The position numbers were made by a program, and so were the translations under genes. From Pectobacterium wasabiae CFBP 3304 (lineage in GTDB: Bacteria > Pseudomonadota > Gammaproteobacteria > Enterobacterales > Enterobacteriaceae), in the NCBI RefSeq assembly GCF_001742185.1, contig NZ_CP015750.1:2852001-2916000 (forward strand): 64,000 nucleotides of DNA, given 5' to 3'. The notes under the pieces were generated by a model. The model had not been told where the DNA came from, did not search any database, and saw only the letters and a list, made by a program, of their open reading frames with translations. Positions 63,444-64,000 of the stretch are shown piece after piece; positions within the stretch are counted from its first letter, which is position 1; each line of letters starts with the position of its first letter.

Positions 63444-63460
63444 CTGGCACACTCCTTGCT
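63444..63460 (+). promoter_or_regulatory. Sigma-54 promoter of the ABC transporter gene
   Basis: CTGGCACACTCCTTGCT matches YTGGCAC-N5-TTGCW exactly, with GG and GC ten bases apart. The start codon is about 80 bp downstream. This predicts RpoN and an enhancer-binding activator such as NtrC. Confidence 0.88.
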
Positions 63461-63538
63461 TAGTATTTGTAACGATAGTTTCAATATTTGTTTTTAAAGA
63501 ACCTTTCGTTTCAATTACACTAACCGGGGGCAGAGACG

Positions 63539-64000
63539 ATGTTGATCAATAAACTGGGCATCAAAAAAGGGTTACTGGCGGTGATGGGTGCGGCAATGTT
63601 ACTGGTTCAGGCCAGTAGCGCGATGGCCGATCAGTTACAGGATATCGAGAAGCGCGGTGTGCTGCGCGTTGCGGTGCCGCAGGATTTCCCACCGTTTGGA
63701 TCGGTTGGCACCGATCTGCAACCGCAGGGCTATGACATCGATATCGCCCGCTATCTGGCGAAAGAGATGAAACTAAAGTTGCAACTGGTTCCGGTAACCA
63801 GCGCCAACCGCGTGCCGTATCTGCAAACCAACAAGGTCGATCTGGTTATCTCCAGCCTGGGTAAAAATGCCGAGCGTGAAAAAGTGATCGATTTCAGCCG
63901 CGCTTATGCGCCGTTCTTTCTGGGGGTATTCGGCCCGAAAGACAGCGCGTTAGCCTCGTCAGAAGCGCTGGAAGGGAAGAGTATTGGCGTCACACGCGGT
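63539..64000 (+). CDS. Periplasmic amino-acid-type ABC transporter binding protein (right end cut)
   Basis: The first 154 residues are visible and the gene runs off the window. A signal peptide (LLAVMGAAMLLVQASSAMA) is probably cut before DQLQD. The mature part has the family 3 solute-binding pattern: IEKRGVLRVAVPQDFPPFGSVGTDLQPQGYDIDIARYLAKEM, then NRVPYLQTNKVDLVISSLGKNAEREKVIDFSRAY. The ligand is unknown. The sigma-54 promoter and neighbouring hpx genes suggest uptake of a nitrogen source. GGGGG lies about eleven bases before the ATG. Confidence 0.93.
   Translation, partial: MLINKLGIKKGLLAVMGAAMLLVQASSAMADQLQDIEKRGVLRVAVPQDFPPFGSVGTDLQPQGYDIDIARYLAKEMKLKLQLVPVTSANRVPYLQTNKVDLVISSLGKNAEREKVIDFSRAYAPFFLGVFGPKDSALASSEALEGKSIGVTRG

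Overview
The window is a chromosomal segment of a soft-rot enterobacterium. Gene content and protein sequences are close to Escherichia coli throughout. The 16S signature, the glutamate tRNA in the 16S-23S spacer, an ERIC element and an hpxWXYZ cluster point to Pectobacterium; the genus is an inference from remembered sequences, not a search.

Layout. 1-2.4 kb: the start of a membrane protein running off the left edge, marC, an SRPBCC-fold protein and an AT-rich orphan gene. 2.7-9.2 kb: pncC, recA with a LexA box, recX, alaS, csrA, then a tRNA cluster (Ser-GCT and three identical Arg-ACG) with repeated tRNA-tail sequences. 9.5-12.8 kb: yqaB-yqaA-gshA-luxS. 12.8-17.4 kb: ypjD opposite ffh, then the ribosome operon rpsP-rimM-trmD-rplS. 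17.7-20.0 kb: a methyltransferase, a small lipoprotein and a lone LytTR regulator. 20.2-23.9 kb: the aromatic amino acid block, aroF-tyrA convergent with pheA, which has its pheL leader peptide and attenuator. 24-30 kb: raiA, bamD, rluD, pgeF and clpB; clpB is broken near its 3' end. 30.2-36 kb: a ribosomal RNA operon (16S, tRNA-Glu, 23S, 5S, tRNA-Thr, second 5S). 36.2-45.3 kb: kgtP, yfiM, pssA, patZ, tapT, trxC, yfiF and a DUF3574-type lipoprotein. 45.4-51.8 kb: a nupC tail fragment, emrRAB, ygaZH and an MFS exporter. 52-57 kb: a secreted propeller lactonase and the osmoprotectant transporter proVWX. 57.5-58.3 kb: an unrecognised overlapping gene pair. 58.3-64 kb: hpxWXYZ, its regulator hpxU, and the start of an amino-acid-type ABC transporter.

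How it fits together. Most genes are core functions: recombination and SOS control, translation, aromatic amino acid synthesis, outer-membrane assembly and phospholipid synthesis. Control elements readable in the DNA include a LexA box at recA, a TyrR-like box at aroF, the pheL attenuator, a sigma-32 promoter at clpB, tandem rrn promoters with boxA, a proU-type promoter, and a palindrome over the emrR promoter. The right end looks like a nitrogen-scavenging module: hpxW and the ABC transporter gene each have a sigma-54-type promoter, and a 17-bp NtrC-like palindrome lies after hpxU.

Points to recheck: the clpB frameshift, the nupC remnant lying where luxS and emrB are separated relative to E. 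coli, the overlapping gene pair at 57.5 kb, the sigma-54 module, and the tRNA-tail repeats.
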